64,000 nucleotides of DNA from Bicyclus anynana (taxonomy: Eukaryota > Arthropoda > Insecta > Lepidoptera > Nymphalidae). Every line of letters begins with the position of its first letter. The stretch's first letter is position 1. Location: the NCBI RefSeq assembly GCF_947172395.1, contig NC_069109.1, positions 660,001 through 724,000 of the forward strand, in the 5' to 3' direction. This document shows positions 1-11,684 of this stretch, one piece after another. The position numbers and the translations under genes are program-made. The notes under the pieces were generated by a model. It saw nothing but the letters and a program-made list of their open reading frames with translations, searched no databases and was not told the origin of the DNA.

Positions 1-78
1 TTTCATCCCGGAAAAATCCACGATTCCCGCGGGATATGCTAAATTGAATTCCACGCGGACGAAGTCGCGTCCGCTAGT
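1..78 (+). mobile_element. Helitron-like element (Heli-M) 3' end
   Basis: TTTCATCCCGGAAAAATCC to the terminal GTCCGCTAGT. The GCGGACGAAGTCGCG hairpin before CTAGT is the 3' signature of this family. The 5' part lies left of the window. Confidence 0.75.
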
Positions 79-426
79 AATGAATAAAATTTTTGAAATT
101 GGATTCCTGATGTGTTTCATTGATGAAACTAGAGTAGTAAGTAGTCGAGTAATGCTGGCTACAGACGGTCAAGTATACAGCACTTACGGCATAGCGCGTA
201 GGGATATTAGCAGATTTGAATACATTTATTTTCTTTCTATCTTTTTTTCTTCAGTGTAAAAAATATCAAATTTAAAAAACGCGATGTGAAAGTGGTATAA
301 TATATCGAAACAATATTACTTGATGATATTTTTCTAACTTGTTTATCAATTTTGACGACTTCTCTAGCGCAGTTGTTGTTCTCCACAGAGAGGCTCTGGG
401 TTCGATTCCCGGTTCGGATCAGCCCC
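79..426. other. No recognised feature apart from a tRNA-like box
   Basis: AT-rich. GCTCTGGGTTCGATTCCCGG at about 388 is a B-box-like scrap. A 71-codon frame starting at 44 overlaps the Helitron end and looks incidental. Confidence 0.4.
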
Positions 427-570
427 CCTAGCCAAATAGCACGTCGATTCTCTTTCTACGATCGCTAACGCTTCGAAAACTAGAAAGACGTAATGACATT
501 TGCTATCGACAGATCACGTGATCAACATCTGACATTTCCATACATCTTTCTAGTTTTCTTAATAGTTGGC
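427..570. mobile_element. Palindromic MITE (CCTAGCC family)
   Basis: GCACGTCGATTCTCTTTCT and ACGATCGCTAACGCTTCG, with ATCTTTCTAGTTTTC as part of the right arm; the right arm is truncated. Confidence 0.7.
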
Positions 571-727
571 TCCCGGCTAATTAACTAACAATGCAATGGT
601 CGGACTGTACGAATAACTCACCCACTGAACTTCTGAATCACTATCATTATTACACTATTTAACAAATGGTAGACGACTATCCATTTCATAGACGCGATTA
701 CAACTCAACTGCTCAACTCACAGTCAA

Positions 728-1030
728 TCGTTTATTCTTTACAAGTTAGCCCTTGACTACAATCTCACCTGATGGTAAATGATGATGCAGTCTAAGATGG
801 AAGCGGGTTAACTTGTTAGGAGGAGGATGAAAATCCACACCCCTTTCGGTTTCTACACGGCATCGTACCGGAACGCTAAATCGCTTGGCGGTACGTCTTT
901 GCCGGTAGGGTGGTAACTAGCCACGGCCGAAGCCTCCCACCAGCCAGACCTGGACCAATTAAGAAAACCTCAATCTGCCCAGCCGGGGATCGAACCCAGG
1001 ACCGGGCCGGAGGTCGTCAATCCGTCAGTC
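728..1030 (-). mobile_element. SINE-B, near full length
   Basis: SINE-B is a second tRNA-derived SINE. Its sense strand has an A box near TGGCGCAGTGGTATGCG, a B box GGTTCGATCCC, a body with CGAAAGGGGTGTGGATTTTC, and a tail TTGTAAAGAATAAAAAA. The copy here lacks the A box. Confidence 0.85.
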
Positions 1031-1473
1031 CGTTTCGCGGCTACCGACGCGATACTATTAGATGAGACTCACGTGATCAACCTTTTACAGTCTTATTTAT
1101 TTAGACAGTAAATAATTAAATCCCAATTACATGAAAACCTGATTCTAATATTACCACAATAATAAACTTAGATTTTACTAACCGATCAAATAACTCACTC
1201 GCCAACATATACTAACTTGTCAATGAATAAAAAATCAGGACTCAACGTTCTACTTGAGCGTGTGTGTCCAGCATAACAAAGCGATACGGTTTTAAAACAC
1301 CCTGTTAATTATACCCTTACGAGGCGCAGTCACGAACCTGTGGCCATTTATTATGCTAATAGAGTGACAGCCTGCAATGGTCATACTTGCCTCATTTTAT
1401 GAAGGATTTTTTTTGGAATGTACTCCTTTCGTTTAGTTTTGTTAGTTTAGTCCCCGGTAATGTGTGTGTGTCT
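1031..1473. other. No recognised feature
   Basis: AT-rich unique-looking sequence without long open frames or inverted repeats that I could see. Confidence 0.4.
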
Positions 1474-1570
1474 ACCAATCCATTAGGCCAGCGTGGTGGA
1501 CTATTGGCCTAAACCTTCTCATTCTGAGAGGAGACAAGAGCTCAGCAATGAGCTGAATATGGGTTGATAA
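1474..1570 (+). mobile_element. SINE-A 3' fragment
   Basis: Matches the 3' third of SINE-A (GCCAGCGTGGTGGACTATTG to GAATATGGGTTGAT). The head is missing. Confidence 0.8.
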
Positions 1571-1702
1571 TTGTGATGTCCAGTACTTTGTAGGGAACAG
1601 GGCTTTAATATAAACAATCAGTAAGCAGTTACTGTGCACGCATTGACGGTGACCACCGCACGCCACCGCTGACAGATACGTACACTTTTATTAGAACAGC
1701 TA

Positions 1703-1858
1703 GGCTATTCTGTAATGATATTTTTATAACTCGCAAGTGCGAGTTTCGAATTCAATTCTATCTATTTCTGTCTAACACAATAATATAGAATGAGAAAGAT
1801 AGCGGTGAATTCGAAACTCGCACTTGCGAGTTATACAAATCAACGTTATAGAATAGCC
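1703..1858. mobile_element. Palindromic MITE with 28-bp perfect inner arms
   Basis: Outer ends GGCTATTC and GAATAGCC. The inner arms at 1726-1753 and 1807-1834 are exact inverted repeats (ATAACTCGCAAGTGCGAG and on). Confidence 0.8.
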
Positions 1859-1860
1859 GT

Positions 1861-2307
1861 GTGACGTTAGAGTACATCACAATAATGATGACTTGTCAAG
1901 AATAAAAAAAAACTAAATCGTAAAGTATGTCTAGCCATTGCAAGCGCAAAGTATATAACTAGTGTAGCAAGCAGTGGTACTAAATACAACGCGGTTTTTA
2001 TATAGTTTTAATTATTGCTTGAAAAATATCATTTCCGTTTATGCTAAAATACATGCACAGCAATCAATCATCACACCAATCAGTAGATAGCACCGGTGGC
2101 GTGTATAAGGCATTTCATTAGGGTACGCACAACACGTTCAGGTTTTCATCATCAACCCATATTCGACTCACTGTCGTAATGAGCCACAGACCATAGAATG
2201 CTTATGTCAGCCGTTTATGTATCTAGTAATAGGATATTCTTTTGTTGATATATTTGCTCTTATTCATTGCACTACATACACTAAACTGAATGTATTTACA
2301 ATAATAG
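1861..2307. other. No recognised feature apart from a SINE-A tail scrap
   Basis: CATCATCAACCCATATTCG at about 2,148 is a minus-strand SINE-A tail; the rest is unassigned. Confidence 0.4.
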
Positions 2308-3480
2308 GGATGATGACAGTTTTTTAAATTTTATATAAATTAAGAGTACGCTAATAGTAAAGCAATTTTGTAAAAGTAACAGGGTATCTGCGATCATTAC
2401 TTTCGGAGCTACAGGGATTTAAAGGGTCAGATTTGCGGCGCTGCCGCGGATCCCTGAAAAATGCTCCATACAAAATGGTACGAACTAATGATGTAGTAGG
2501 TAGTCGTAGAAATGATCGTTAGATTTGTATGGGCGTATAAACAATAGTAGATTGTTATACAAGGGGCTAAAAAGACCCATTATATACGAGGTATTTTAGG
2601 GCCCGAGACGTAAGACTAAGTAGACTTTTCACTACGATTGCGAGAAAATAAAATAGTTTAGTACAGTATTCAATGATTTATATTAATTGAAAATTAAATG
2701 TACAAAGTCTACAATTTTGGATATTAAGGGAGATGCTTTTACCCGGTAACATAATTTCCGACTACTGTGAAGATGAATAATGAATGTGAGGTATACGTGG
2801 GAGATAATAGTTTAAAAAACTCCTTTCATAAGTAAATCCATTCGTTGTTGTTTTCTCAACTTATTAAATTTTTCGTAGGTATTCGTAGGTATCGTAAGTA
2901 AGTATTTAAGTAAATGCGTCTCGACTTTGATGGTAACAGATTGAAAATTTCATCCATCTCCAAATTAAGATTACCATTCTCACTAGATGAAGACAACAAT
3001 AACAATTATTGTTGAAAAATATGTAAGTTACGGTCACAAATTTACAATGAATTTCTGAAAAAAATCAAGTGTATATTATTCACGCCAATTGTTTTTTAAA
3101 AAACAATCGGGGCCTTACCTATAATGATTCTATTTTCGAATAAAACCTCTTCCGTTTTATAGTAGGATAGTACTCGTAACAGACAAGAATTAAAAAAACA
3201 AAATAACTTTAGCCCCTAGAGGCTAATATGCTTGTTTAGCCCCGCTGTGGAGTGGTAATATGACAGTGTTTTTTAGCAAGAATAGTGAAAAATTACTTAT
3301 ATCTTTGTTATTTGTGCGTTTATGTTTATAGTTCATTTTATAAAAAATGTCACATTTAATGTAAGGAAGCTAAAACTGTATGAATTTTCATCTAATTACG
3401 ATAAAATATTTTTAGTACATTTTGAAATTTTATAATCTTATTTATTTTGCAAATATCCAGTCAATCTTTGCTTTTTTTTG
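2308..3480 (+). mobile_element. MITE-D split by about 750 bases
   Basis: MITE-D has inverted ends GGATGATGACA and a body with GGTATCTGCGATCATTACTT and CTAATTACGATAAAATATTT, about 460 bases. Here 2308-2535 and 3289-3480 are the two parts. The block between starts near AAGGGGCTAAAAAG and ends near GTTTAGCCCCG, perhaps another element. Confidence 0.7.
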
Positions 3481-3529
3481 TATACATTAGTTAACATTGA
3501 CCTTATTTACATTGACATTTATTTAGGTT

Positions 3530-3643
3530 AGGGGTAGGGTTGAGGTATGATAGGGGTAGGGTAGGGTAGGGTAGGGTCGGGGTAGGGTAGGGGTAGGGTT
3601 GTAGTAGGGTTCCACGCGGACGAAGTCGCGGGCCTCCGCTAGT
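3530..3643 (+). mobile_element. Helitron-like 3' end with internal (TAGGG)n
   Basis: About 70 bases of TAGGG/GGTAGGG repeats (3,530-3,610), then CACGCGGACGAAGTCGCGGG and CTAGTT. Confidence 0.75.
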
Positions 3644-4183
3644 TCTATAATATAATCTTGACTGTAAAAGTCTGGCAGCCACAGGTCAAAAAAATAATGT
3701 CTATTTCTCTTTCAGAACATAGAGGAGGTTATTGAGAACCATAATATAGGTTCATCCAATCCATGGTTCCCGAATTTTAAGTGAAAAAGTAAAAGCAAAT
3801 AAATAAACTTTAAAGCATATTTCAAACGCACTAAAGAAATCGTCGACTGTTAAACCAATGACCGCAATAAAAAAGTTATATATAAAAAAAAAAACACGAA
3901 ATGCAGTAAAATTTCCCGCCAAGTGCGTGGTTAGATGCAAATTATACAGTTTTCCCACTATTTTCCGACCAAGTGGTGCATTGAAAAGTTAATTTCAGCT
4001 TTTCAACATATAATTTGGAATCAATTTTAACTAGAATTGTTGACTGCGGGCTTATGTTTCAACATTTATGAGTTTGCGTGTTCTGTGGGTTTATATTTTC
4101 ATTTTGAATTGTTCAGTTTTGTTACTGCCTACGCCCGAACCGATAGTAGAGTCGCTACAAATAGCGATATAAAGCGATGTATA

Positions 4184-4636
4184 TAAATTAAGAGTACGCT
4201 AATAGTAAAGCAATTTTGTAAAAGTAACAGGGTATCTGCGATCATTACTTTCGGAGCTACAGGGATTTATAGGGTCAGATTTGCGACGCTGCCGCGGATC
4301 CCTGAAAACGCCCCATACAAAATGGCACGAACTAATGACGTCGTAGATACATAATGATCGTTAGATTTGTAAGGGCGTTCAAACAAAATTACTTATATCT
4401 TTGTTATTTGAGCGTTTATGTTTATAGTTCACATATTAAAAAATGTCACATTTAATGTAAGGAAGCTAAAACTGTATGAATTTTCATCTAATTACGATAA
4501 AATATTTTTAATAGATTTTGAAATTTTATAATCTCATTTATTTTGCAAATATCCAGACAATCTTTGCTTGTATAAATTAGTTAACATTGACCATATTTAC
4601 CCAAATGTATCATAAAAATCAATATATTCAAACCTA
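4184..4636 (+). mobile_element. MITE-D, near full length
   Basis: ATATAAATTAAGAGTACGC to GTCATCATCCCC. A 55-bp stretch (GTTCAGTTTTGTTACTGCC and on) is directly repeated on both sides (4,122 and 4,650). Confidence 0.78.
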
Positions 4637-4727
4637 GTCATCATCCCCATTGTTCAGTTTTGTTACTGCCTACGCCCGAACGGGTGGTAGAGTCGCTACA
4701 AATAGGGATGATGACAGTTTTCTATAT

Positions 4728-4951
4728 CCTACTAATATTATAAAGGTAAAACTTTGTGTAAGTGTGTAAGTATGTTTGTTCCTCTTTTACGCTGCGGCTA
4801 CTGAAGCGATTTGGCTGAAATTCGGAATGGAAATAGATTTCACTCTGGATTAACACATAGTCTTTACTTTTCATCCCGGAAAAATCCACGATTCTCTCGG
4901 GATTTGTGAAAACTGAATTCCACGCGGACGAAGTCGCGGGCGTCCGCTAGT
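4728..4951 (+). mobile_element. Heli-M, complete short copy
   Basis: Starts CCTACTAATATTATAAAGG, contains CTGAAGCGATTTGGCTG and CATCCCGGAAAAATCC, and ends GTCCGCTAGT. Confidence 0.82.
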
Positions 4952-4954
4952 TGT

Positions 4955-5034
4955 ATATAAATTAAGAGTATGCTAATAGTAAAGCAATTTTGTAAAAGTA
5001 ACACAGTATCTGCGATCATTACTTTCGGAACCGG
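4955..5034 (+). mobile_element. MITE-D 5' fragment
   Basis: TATATAAATTAAGAGTATGC to CATTACTTTCGG, then LINE-J. Confidence 0.7.
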
Positions 5035-5128
5035 TGGTAGAATCTTTACAAATAGTCAACTGACGTGTCAAAAGTGCTTGTAAACTGAGCCTACTTGAAA
5101 TAAATGAATTTTGATTTTGATTTTGGGT
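5035..5128 (+). mobile_element. LINE-J last 95 bases
   Basis: From GGTGGTAGAATC to the (GATTTT)n tail, fused to a MITE-D fragment on its left. Confidence 0.75.
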
Positions 5129-5634
5129 ACCCCAAAGCCCGCCAACCGGCTTTGAAACAGCATGGTGGGTAATGCTCCATATATCATGAACTACAAGGCC
5201 CAATAGACTGTTAAAACTAGCTGATTAATTTTAAAAACAGAGACGGCATCTAGCTAAATCCAAATCTGAGATCATTCCTCAATACAGAAGAAAATCGAAA
5301 AAACACTCGTTTTCCAGATAAGCGGTACCGCGTGACGCCGCTAGAGTCTCATAAATCTCAGGTATCTCATCTCGCGACTCGTAAATCTCAAGTTTCGGAT
5401 TTGCATTTACATCCCAACCAGATGCTTCGATGTTTGAGATTTTATGGGCAGCTGCAGATACCTGTAGCGGCCAAAGATTTTCTACTGTAGATATGTTACG
5501 TGCTTACACAATCAGCGCAAAAAGTTATCCGAATTTAGCTACTCCACTAAGCGCACACATGCATAATTTTGTCTTTATTTTCATTATACATTTATGTATT
5601 TTTGTGATCAAGAAGTGGATTACAAAAATAAGAA

Positions 5635-6010
5635 AACCAATGTCGAACAAAGGTTCACAACACAACATTTGTCAGGACAACTTAATTAACAAATCAAACT
5701 GTAATCAAAATAAGACCCTAAAATGGCAGACAATGACCTTGAGTGGAGTCACGCACTTGTGAACGTTGTGTGCAGGGTTAAGAGCGCCCTTGACAGTTAA
5801 CAAACACTCCCCTTTTCCACTCAAGTCACTCTCCCTGCCTATATCCAACCCATAAAGAGTTACACAACAAGAAATGTGAACTGTTCGAACGACACGTGTA
5901 TACTGAAGCCGACCGCACGACGAGCGCCTTATATCGCAAGTCGTTCCCGCCAACCTATCGATACCACTCTCTAACTCCCCACTCTTTAGGGAAACAAGTA
6001 CCACCTGACG
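5635..6010 (-). repeat. LTR-like dispersed repeat, copy 1
   Basis: Reverse complement of the family, with an extra segment (CTATCGATACCACTCTC and on) shared with the copy at 29,555. Confidence 0.6.
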
Positions 6011-6329
6011 TCTTATCCGTCTCAGACTACTATCCTATATATAGTTTTTACTCTTCCTGAACACACAACTTGACATTGTAGACAATATTTAGGTATTATG
6101 TGTTTCAATATATTTCGTAGTTTACAATGCGACTAAATTAAATGAAGACAATTAGTCACTCTTCACCGCATCAGTTTCTGCGCGCTAGTGCCATGTCTAA
6201 TAGTATAAAATCTTTGCTACTGGCAATGTAAAATTAAGTTTTAAGTAGCTTGTTTTATTTTACATTTTTAAAAGACGTGCCACCTAGCGATTTTTTTGAT
6301 TTTGTACATATTAGTATTAATAGTGTGAT

Positions 6330-6702
6330 CCCCTCCCCAAAACTGTGATGGACCTACCAATGCATAGCTTTAAGCAATGTGTTAAAAACATTTACTTAGT
6401 CGAGGTTACTACAACATTGATGAGTTCCTTAAAGATAAAAGCGCTTGGAGGTCGTTGGATCAGCTTCCACCTTCACACAGGAAATAAAACTATAAGAAAT
6501 TGTAATTGTTATCAATTGTAAATTATAATACTGTATGACTTTTTCAAAAAAAAAAACTGTTGAGTTTCTTGCCGGTATCTTCTCAGCAGAACCTGCCTTC
6601 CGAACCGGTGGTTGAATCTTTACAAATAGTCAACAGACGTATCAAAAGTGCTTGTAAACTGAGCCTACTTGAAATAAATGATTTTTGATTTTGATTTTTT
6701 GA
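6330..6702 (+). mobile_element. LINE-J 3' end, 5' truncated
   Basis: LINE-J is my name for a frequent 3' LINE end. The longest copies encode a LINE-like C-terminus (FYNKIPKTVMDLP, CVKKHLLSRGYYNIDEFL, WRPLDQLPPS), followed by a UTR with GCCGGTATCTTCTCAGCAG and a (GATTTT)n tail. This copy starts at GTGATGGACCTACC and ends in ATTTTGATTTTTT. Confidence 0.83.
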
Positions 6703-6942
6703 GTATGTACAGACCCTGCGTGGCTAGATCTCTTTCATTATATAAAAGCTTTAGGTAAATACCTGTTCAACTAGATAGCCCAGCGTCCCGCCAATAACAC
6801 CTGCAAAACAAATGACAATTGAATTAATTAAAGACACAAAAAACACACGCAAATAATTCTCTAACAAGAGCATGTAGGAGCCACACCTCCCACACTTTAT
6901 AAAAGCTTGTTCTTTAGGTGTTTGAGAGCCGTAGGTACTAAT

Positions 6943-7240
6943 CCGTGATAGCCCAGTGGATATGACCGCTGCCTCCGATTCCAAAGGGTGTGGGTTCGAA
7001 TCCGGTCCGGTCATGTACATCCAACTTTTCAGTTGTGTGCATTTTAAGATATTAAATATCACGTGTCTCAAACGGTGAAGGAAAACATCGTGAGGAAACC
7101 TGCATACTTGAGAATTTTCTTAATTCTCTGTGTGTGTGAAGTCTGCCAATCCGCATTGGGCCAGCGTGGTGGACTATTGGCCTAACTCTCATTCTGAGAG
7201 GAGACTCGAGCTCAGCAGTGAGCCGAATATGAGTTGATAA
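6943..7240 (+). mobile_element. SINE-A, near full length
   Basis: tRNA-like head with both Pol III boxes through the ATATGAGTTGATAA tail. A related LINE and a P2 repeat flank it. Confidence 0.88.
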
Positions 7241-7261
7241 CTATAAATAATAATAAGTAAT

Positions 7262-7735
7262 AATAAGAGAGCACGGAACTCGACGGTGTCGTAGCCGTTT
7301 CAAATACAAAATTCAAAAACGAATACATTCTCGAGTACGACATGAAGCGTCACATTAATAATTTTCAATATTATTAAAGAAACAAAAGAATTTTCAAAAT
7401 CGGTCAATAAATGACGGAATTATCGCTGGACATACATAAAAAAAAAAAAAAACATACAGTCGAACGTAGAACCTCCTCCTTTTTGGAAGTCGGTTAAAAA
7501 TGGCATTTGCCTAGAAATATTTTAAAAACGGTTCACAAAAACTAAAGAAATAAGGAGTAATTTTTATTGATAATTATTGATTGTTATATTAATTTACGTG
7601 ATTGTTGTTAAAATTAAAAGGTAAATTTTGAACAAAAAAATTGTATTAAATGCTTATGTCAAGGAGACTACTGACGTTTGGTTTTTTTATTGGCTCATTC
7701 TGTATTAATCTTTATTCTGTGATTTAAGTATAAAG
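7262..7735 (+). repeat. P2 repeat family
   Basis: GAACTCGACGGTGTCGTAGCC through AACTAAAGAAATAAGG and TGTCAAGGAGAC. Shared with 13,215-13,525 and, inverted, 60,765-61,010. Confidence 0.6.
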
Positions 7736-8762
7736 TTAAACATACTAAAAAACCGCTCTCTTTGATGTATAAAAACCAAAAACCTTTAAATTTATTTAAT
7801 TACATCCCCCTACCCTATACTCACTGTAACATTTCAAAATACACCCTCCGTGTTATTATATAAAATAAAGGAGCGCTTACATGGTGCCGCGATTTGTAAG
7901 TTACATGGGGTTTTTTTATAACATATCTATTGAATAGGTGAAAATAATTCTACCGACTTAATAAAATACCATGTAAACTAAAAAGCGAAAAATAACATCG
8001 TTATGTGCTATCATTAGATAACTGATCGGTTTGAAGGCGCTACCAAAAAAAAAAAAAAAAATACTTGAACAAATACCTACACGGTCTATTTAAATGAATT
8101 GGTAAAGCAATACTTATTTCGATAGTTCCATAGTGCGTTGTCCTTATTAAATAAAATAATAAGTCATTTATTTGAAATCTCTTTACATCTTTTCATTTTT
8201 TGTTAGTAGTTAATTGTTAGTAAGAAAAAACATACTTAATTATTAGTTGGTTAGTATGGTGTAATAATATCTATGAAATAAAAGCCCCTTCTCGGGTAAA
8301 GGCCTCCTTCATCCTTTTCCATGACTCGCGAAATGTCCACGTTGTCGCGAAATTAGTAATTCAACAAAAATGCATTTAAATAATGATATCCTTATCGAAA
8401 TTATTCTTCAGAGTATCGCAGTACCACATGTTTTTAAGTCCGTTTAAAATAAGAAGCATCCCGCGCCATGTAACCCCGCCCTACGTGATTGGATTACCCG
8501 CCCCTCACATCTGATTTGTAACCTTAAAATTACACATGGCGGGCACCAGAATTAGTTTACAGAATTTTGACATGGAGGCTGTTTGATGATGTTGACGTTT
8601 GAGAGCGCCCTTATACAGGATGTCCCGAAAATATTACGACACACGGTGTATGACGTCACAGGACACGCTGTATATAGGATAACTTGCTATAGACATATTA
8701 CATTTTATGATGCGTGAAATTTTGTGACCATATCCTCCAAACAGTGGCGTGGCGTTAACACG
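7736..8762. other. Unassigned AT-rich stretch
   Basis: It contains scraps of the ACCGACTTC repeat (AAAAAGCGAAAAATAACATC at 7,980) and poly-A. No coding signal. Confidence 0.4.
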
Positions 8763-8852
8763 GGCTACTTTTCATCCCGGAAAAATCCATGGTTCCCGAA
8801 GGATTTGTGAAAAACTAAATTTTACACGGATAAATCGCGGGCCCCCGCTAGT
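8763..8852 (+). mobile_element. Heli-M 3' end
   Basis: GCTACTTTTCATCCCGGAAA to CCCCCGCTAGT. Confidence 0.75.
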
Positions 8853-8957
8853 CTATCTATATCTATCTTTGTCTATACTTATAATAAAAAAAAAACATAC
8901 ATACAGCCGAACGTAGAACCTCCTCCTTTTTGGAAGTCGGTTAAAAACTAGTCGATT

Positions 8958-9285
8958 TCTTTTTTTTTTTAATTCTTTACAAATTAGTCCTTGACTACAA
9001 TCTCACCTGATGGTAAGTGATGATGCAGTCTAAGATGGAAGCGGGCTAACTTGTTAGGAGGATAAAAATCCACGCCCTTTTAGGTTTCTAGTTCTACACG
9101 GCATCGTACCGAAACGCTAAATCGCTTGGCGGTTCGTCTTTGTCGGTAACTAGCCACGGCCGAAGCCTCCCACCAGGCAGACCTGAACCAATTAAGAAAA
9201 TCTCAATCGGCCCAGCCGGGAATCGAACCCAGGACCTCCGTCTTGTAAATCTACCGCGCATACCACGGCGCTACGGAAATCGTCA
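8958..9285 (-). mobile_element. SINE-B, full length
   Basis: Poly-T (tail) at left, tRNA-like head with GGCGCTACGG at right. Confidence 0.87.
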
Positions 9286-9309
9286 AAACATTTCTTTTCT
9301 ACATCTTTT

Positions 9310-9795
9310 CCCAATTTGAGATTTTACTTACACCATTTGTAACCACAAACGTTACCGTGGCATAGAGTACTACTAGCGCCATCTAGAATTTATACTTATA
9401 ATACGACTTCTGTACATTCTGTACATTGAAGATATTTTGAAATTTTTTGTTGGGGGCATTATATAATCGATACTGAAGATAAAAATATTTTTTTTCGGTT
9501 TTGGTCTGTCTGTCTGTCCGTGTTTTTTTTGTTATTCGGGCACCACGCTGAAACTACTGAATGAATTCAAATGAAACTTGGGACGGTTTAAGACCATATT
9601 ACGGAAAAGGTTATATGATACTTTTTATTGCGAAAATAAAATGAGAAGAGGGTGAAATAGGAGTAAAATAATAGGGGTTGAAAGTTTGTATGGAAAGTCT
9701 TTCATTTTTAGAGTTACAGTTTTAAAAATTTGTTAATAAATCATAAAAAAATACGAAATATAATGGTAATTAAAAAAAAAATTTAACCCTTAAGG
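9310..9795 (+). mobile_element. Heli-L, long Helitron-like copy, plus
   Basis: Heli-L carries CAAACGTTACCGTGGCATAG, TTGTTGGGGGCATTATATAA, GTCTGTCTGTCCGTGTTTTT and ACCGTAAAGTGG-type sequence before a CTAGT end. This copy lacks the final end. Confidence 0.75.
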
Positions 9796-9868
9796 AGCTT
9801 TGACCCCTTCTGTGGTGACTCGTTCCAACAGGCTGATTATTATGAACGATGACAGAACCACGCTTGGA

Positions 9869-10235
9869 TTCAAAATCAAAATCAAAATCAAAAATCATTT
9901 ATTTCAAGTAGGCTCAGTTTACAAGCACTTTTGACACGTCAGTTGACTATTTGTAAAGATTCTACCACCGGTTCGGAAGGCAGGTTCTGCTGAGAAGATA
10001 CCGGCAAGAAACTCAACAGTTGCTCTTTTTAAAAAGTAATACAATATTATAATTTACAATTGATGATAACATTACAATTTCTTATAGTTTTATTTCCTGT
10101 GTGAAGGTGGAAGCTGATCCAATGGCCTCCAAGCATTTTTATCATTAAGGAACTCATCAATGTTGTAGTACCCTCGACTAAGCAAATGTTTTTTAACACA
10201 TTGCTTAAAGCTATGCATTGGCAGATCAATCACAT
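9869..10235 (-). mobile_element. LINE-J 3' end
   Basis: (AAAATC)n at left, coding C-terminus remnant at right, sandwiched between two inverted Helitron-like copies. Confidence 0.83.
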
Positions 10236-10371
10236 CAGATATAAAGTGTATCTACAATCACTCAAAATCCAACGGAATCTTGATGATACATTACATAAAA
10301 TATCTGTCTGTAAATTCATTTTATCGTAGTATTAATCTGCTAGAACGAAAGAGTGTCTCTCGTCTTTCAAG

Positions 10372-10893
10372 CCCTATTTCAGAGTCCACTTTAGAGTTTA
10401 AATTTAAAAAAAATTTAATCCCATTATATTTCGTATTTTTTTATGATTTATGAACAAATTAAGACTGTAAAAAAATTAAGGACAAACTTTCAATCCCTAT
10501 TTCACCCCCTTCTTATTTTATTTTCGCAATAAAAAGTATCCTATAACCTTCTCCGTATTGTGCTCTTAAACCGTGCTAAGTTTCATTTGAATTCATTCAG
10601 TAATTTCAGCGTGCCGATTAACAGAAAAACACGGACAGACACAAAAAATCGAAAAAAAAATCTTTTAGCTTTAGTATCGATTATATAATGCCCCCCAACA
10701 AAAATTTTCAAAATATCTTCAATGTACAGAATGTACAAAATGTACAGAATTCGTATTTTAAGTATAGATTCTAGATGTCGCTAGTAGTACTCTATGCCAC
10801 GGTAACGTTTGGTGTTACAAATGGTATAAGTAAAATCTCAAATTGCCAATAAATGTGTAGAAATCGACCAGTTTTATTATAAGTATAGATATA
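10372..10893 (-). mobile_element. Heli-L copy, minus, inverted relative to 9310-9795
   Basis: Same landmarks in reverse order. Together with 9310-9795 it forms a long inverted pair around a LINE-J fragment. Confidence 0.78.
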
Positions 10894-11060
10894 GATAAAG
10901 ATATAGATATAGATATAGATAGATGTAGTAATATTGTACAGATAACCGGACATTAAAAAAAATACTTTATGTACGTGCTCTCCAGAGCACGGAGGTGTAT
11001 CAATGTAATATGTATGTTTAAGTAATCTTCTCACCTCCGAGCTGAAACTTCACACTATAA

Positions 11061-11453
11061 AGGAGATGGTCCAAAATTGTATGTGCCCAGGTCCAGTCAT
11101 TGTACCCTGGCGGAAATAAAAAAAGATATTTTTTTAACTATTTTTGATTATAGAAATCTACGAATTTAATTCTTTCGAAATAATATTTATTATCTCCCAA
11201 GAAATGCAACACTAATAAGGGTAATAATGGCGGATAGATAACGTTTTCAATGCAGTAGTCGATTTGACGTTTGCTGTCAATTGTCACGTCATAGTTGCTT
11301 TAAGGGCGCCATCTTGATATAACTCAAACTTGAGTTTTTATTTTATTTATTTCTTTTTATATAGTTAGTTTAATAAATTTTAATTAAATCCTTGTATTTT
11401 TTAAATTCTAATGATACACTGTACAAGAGTGGACCTGAAATGGACCATCTCCT
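11061..11453. mobile_element. MITE with AGGAGATGGTCCA termini
   Basis: AGGAGATGGTCCA at left and TGGACCATCTCCT at right are exact inverted repeats 393 bases apart. Only one copy in the window. Confidence 0.72.
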
Positions 11454-11455
11454 AT

Positions 11456-11660
11456 CTATACTAATATTATAATCTATACTAATATTATAAAGCTGAAGAG
11501 TTTGTTTGATTGAACGCGCTAATCTCAGGAACTACAGGTCCGATTTGAAAAATTCTTTCAGTGTTAGATAGCTCATTTATCGAGGAAGGCTATAGGCTAT
11601 ATATTATCCCCGTATTCCTACGGGAACGGGAACCACGCGGGTGAAACCACGCGGCATAAA
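11456..11660 (+). mobile_element. Heli-S, short Helitron-like copy
   Basis: CTATACTAATATTATAAAGC, AATCTCAGGAACTACAGG, ATATTATCCCCGTATTCC, then CACGCGGGTGAAACC. It starts with a duplicated first 15 bases. Confidence 0.78.
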
Positions 11661-11684
11661 ATAAAAAGCAGGCATTTCAAACAG

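Noticed and set aside
385..420. tRNA gene
   Set aside because: Only a B-box-like segment is present; no paired acceptor or anticodon arms. The same holds for 12,480-12,540 and 53,780-53,850.
3530..3610. Telomere-like repeat
   Set aside because: The unit is TAGGG/GGTAGGG, not TTAGG, and it sits inside a Helitron-like element also found at two other places.
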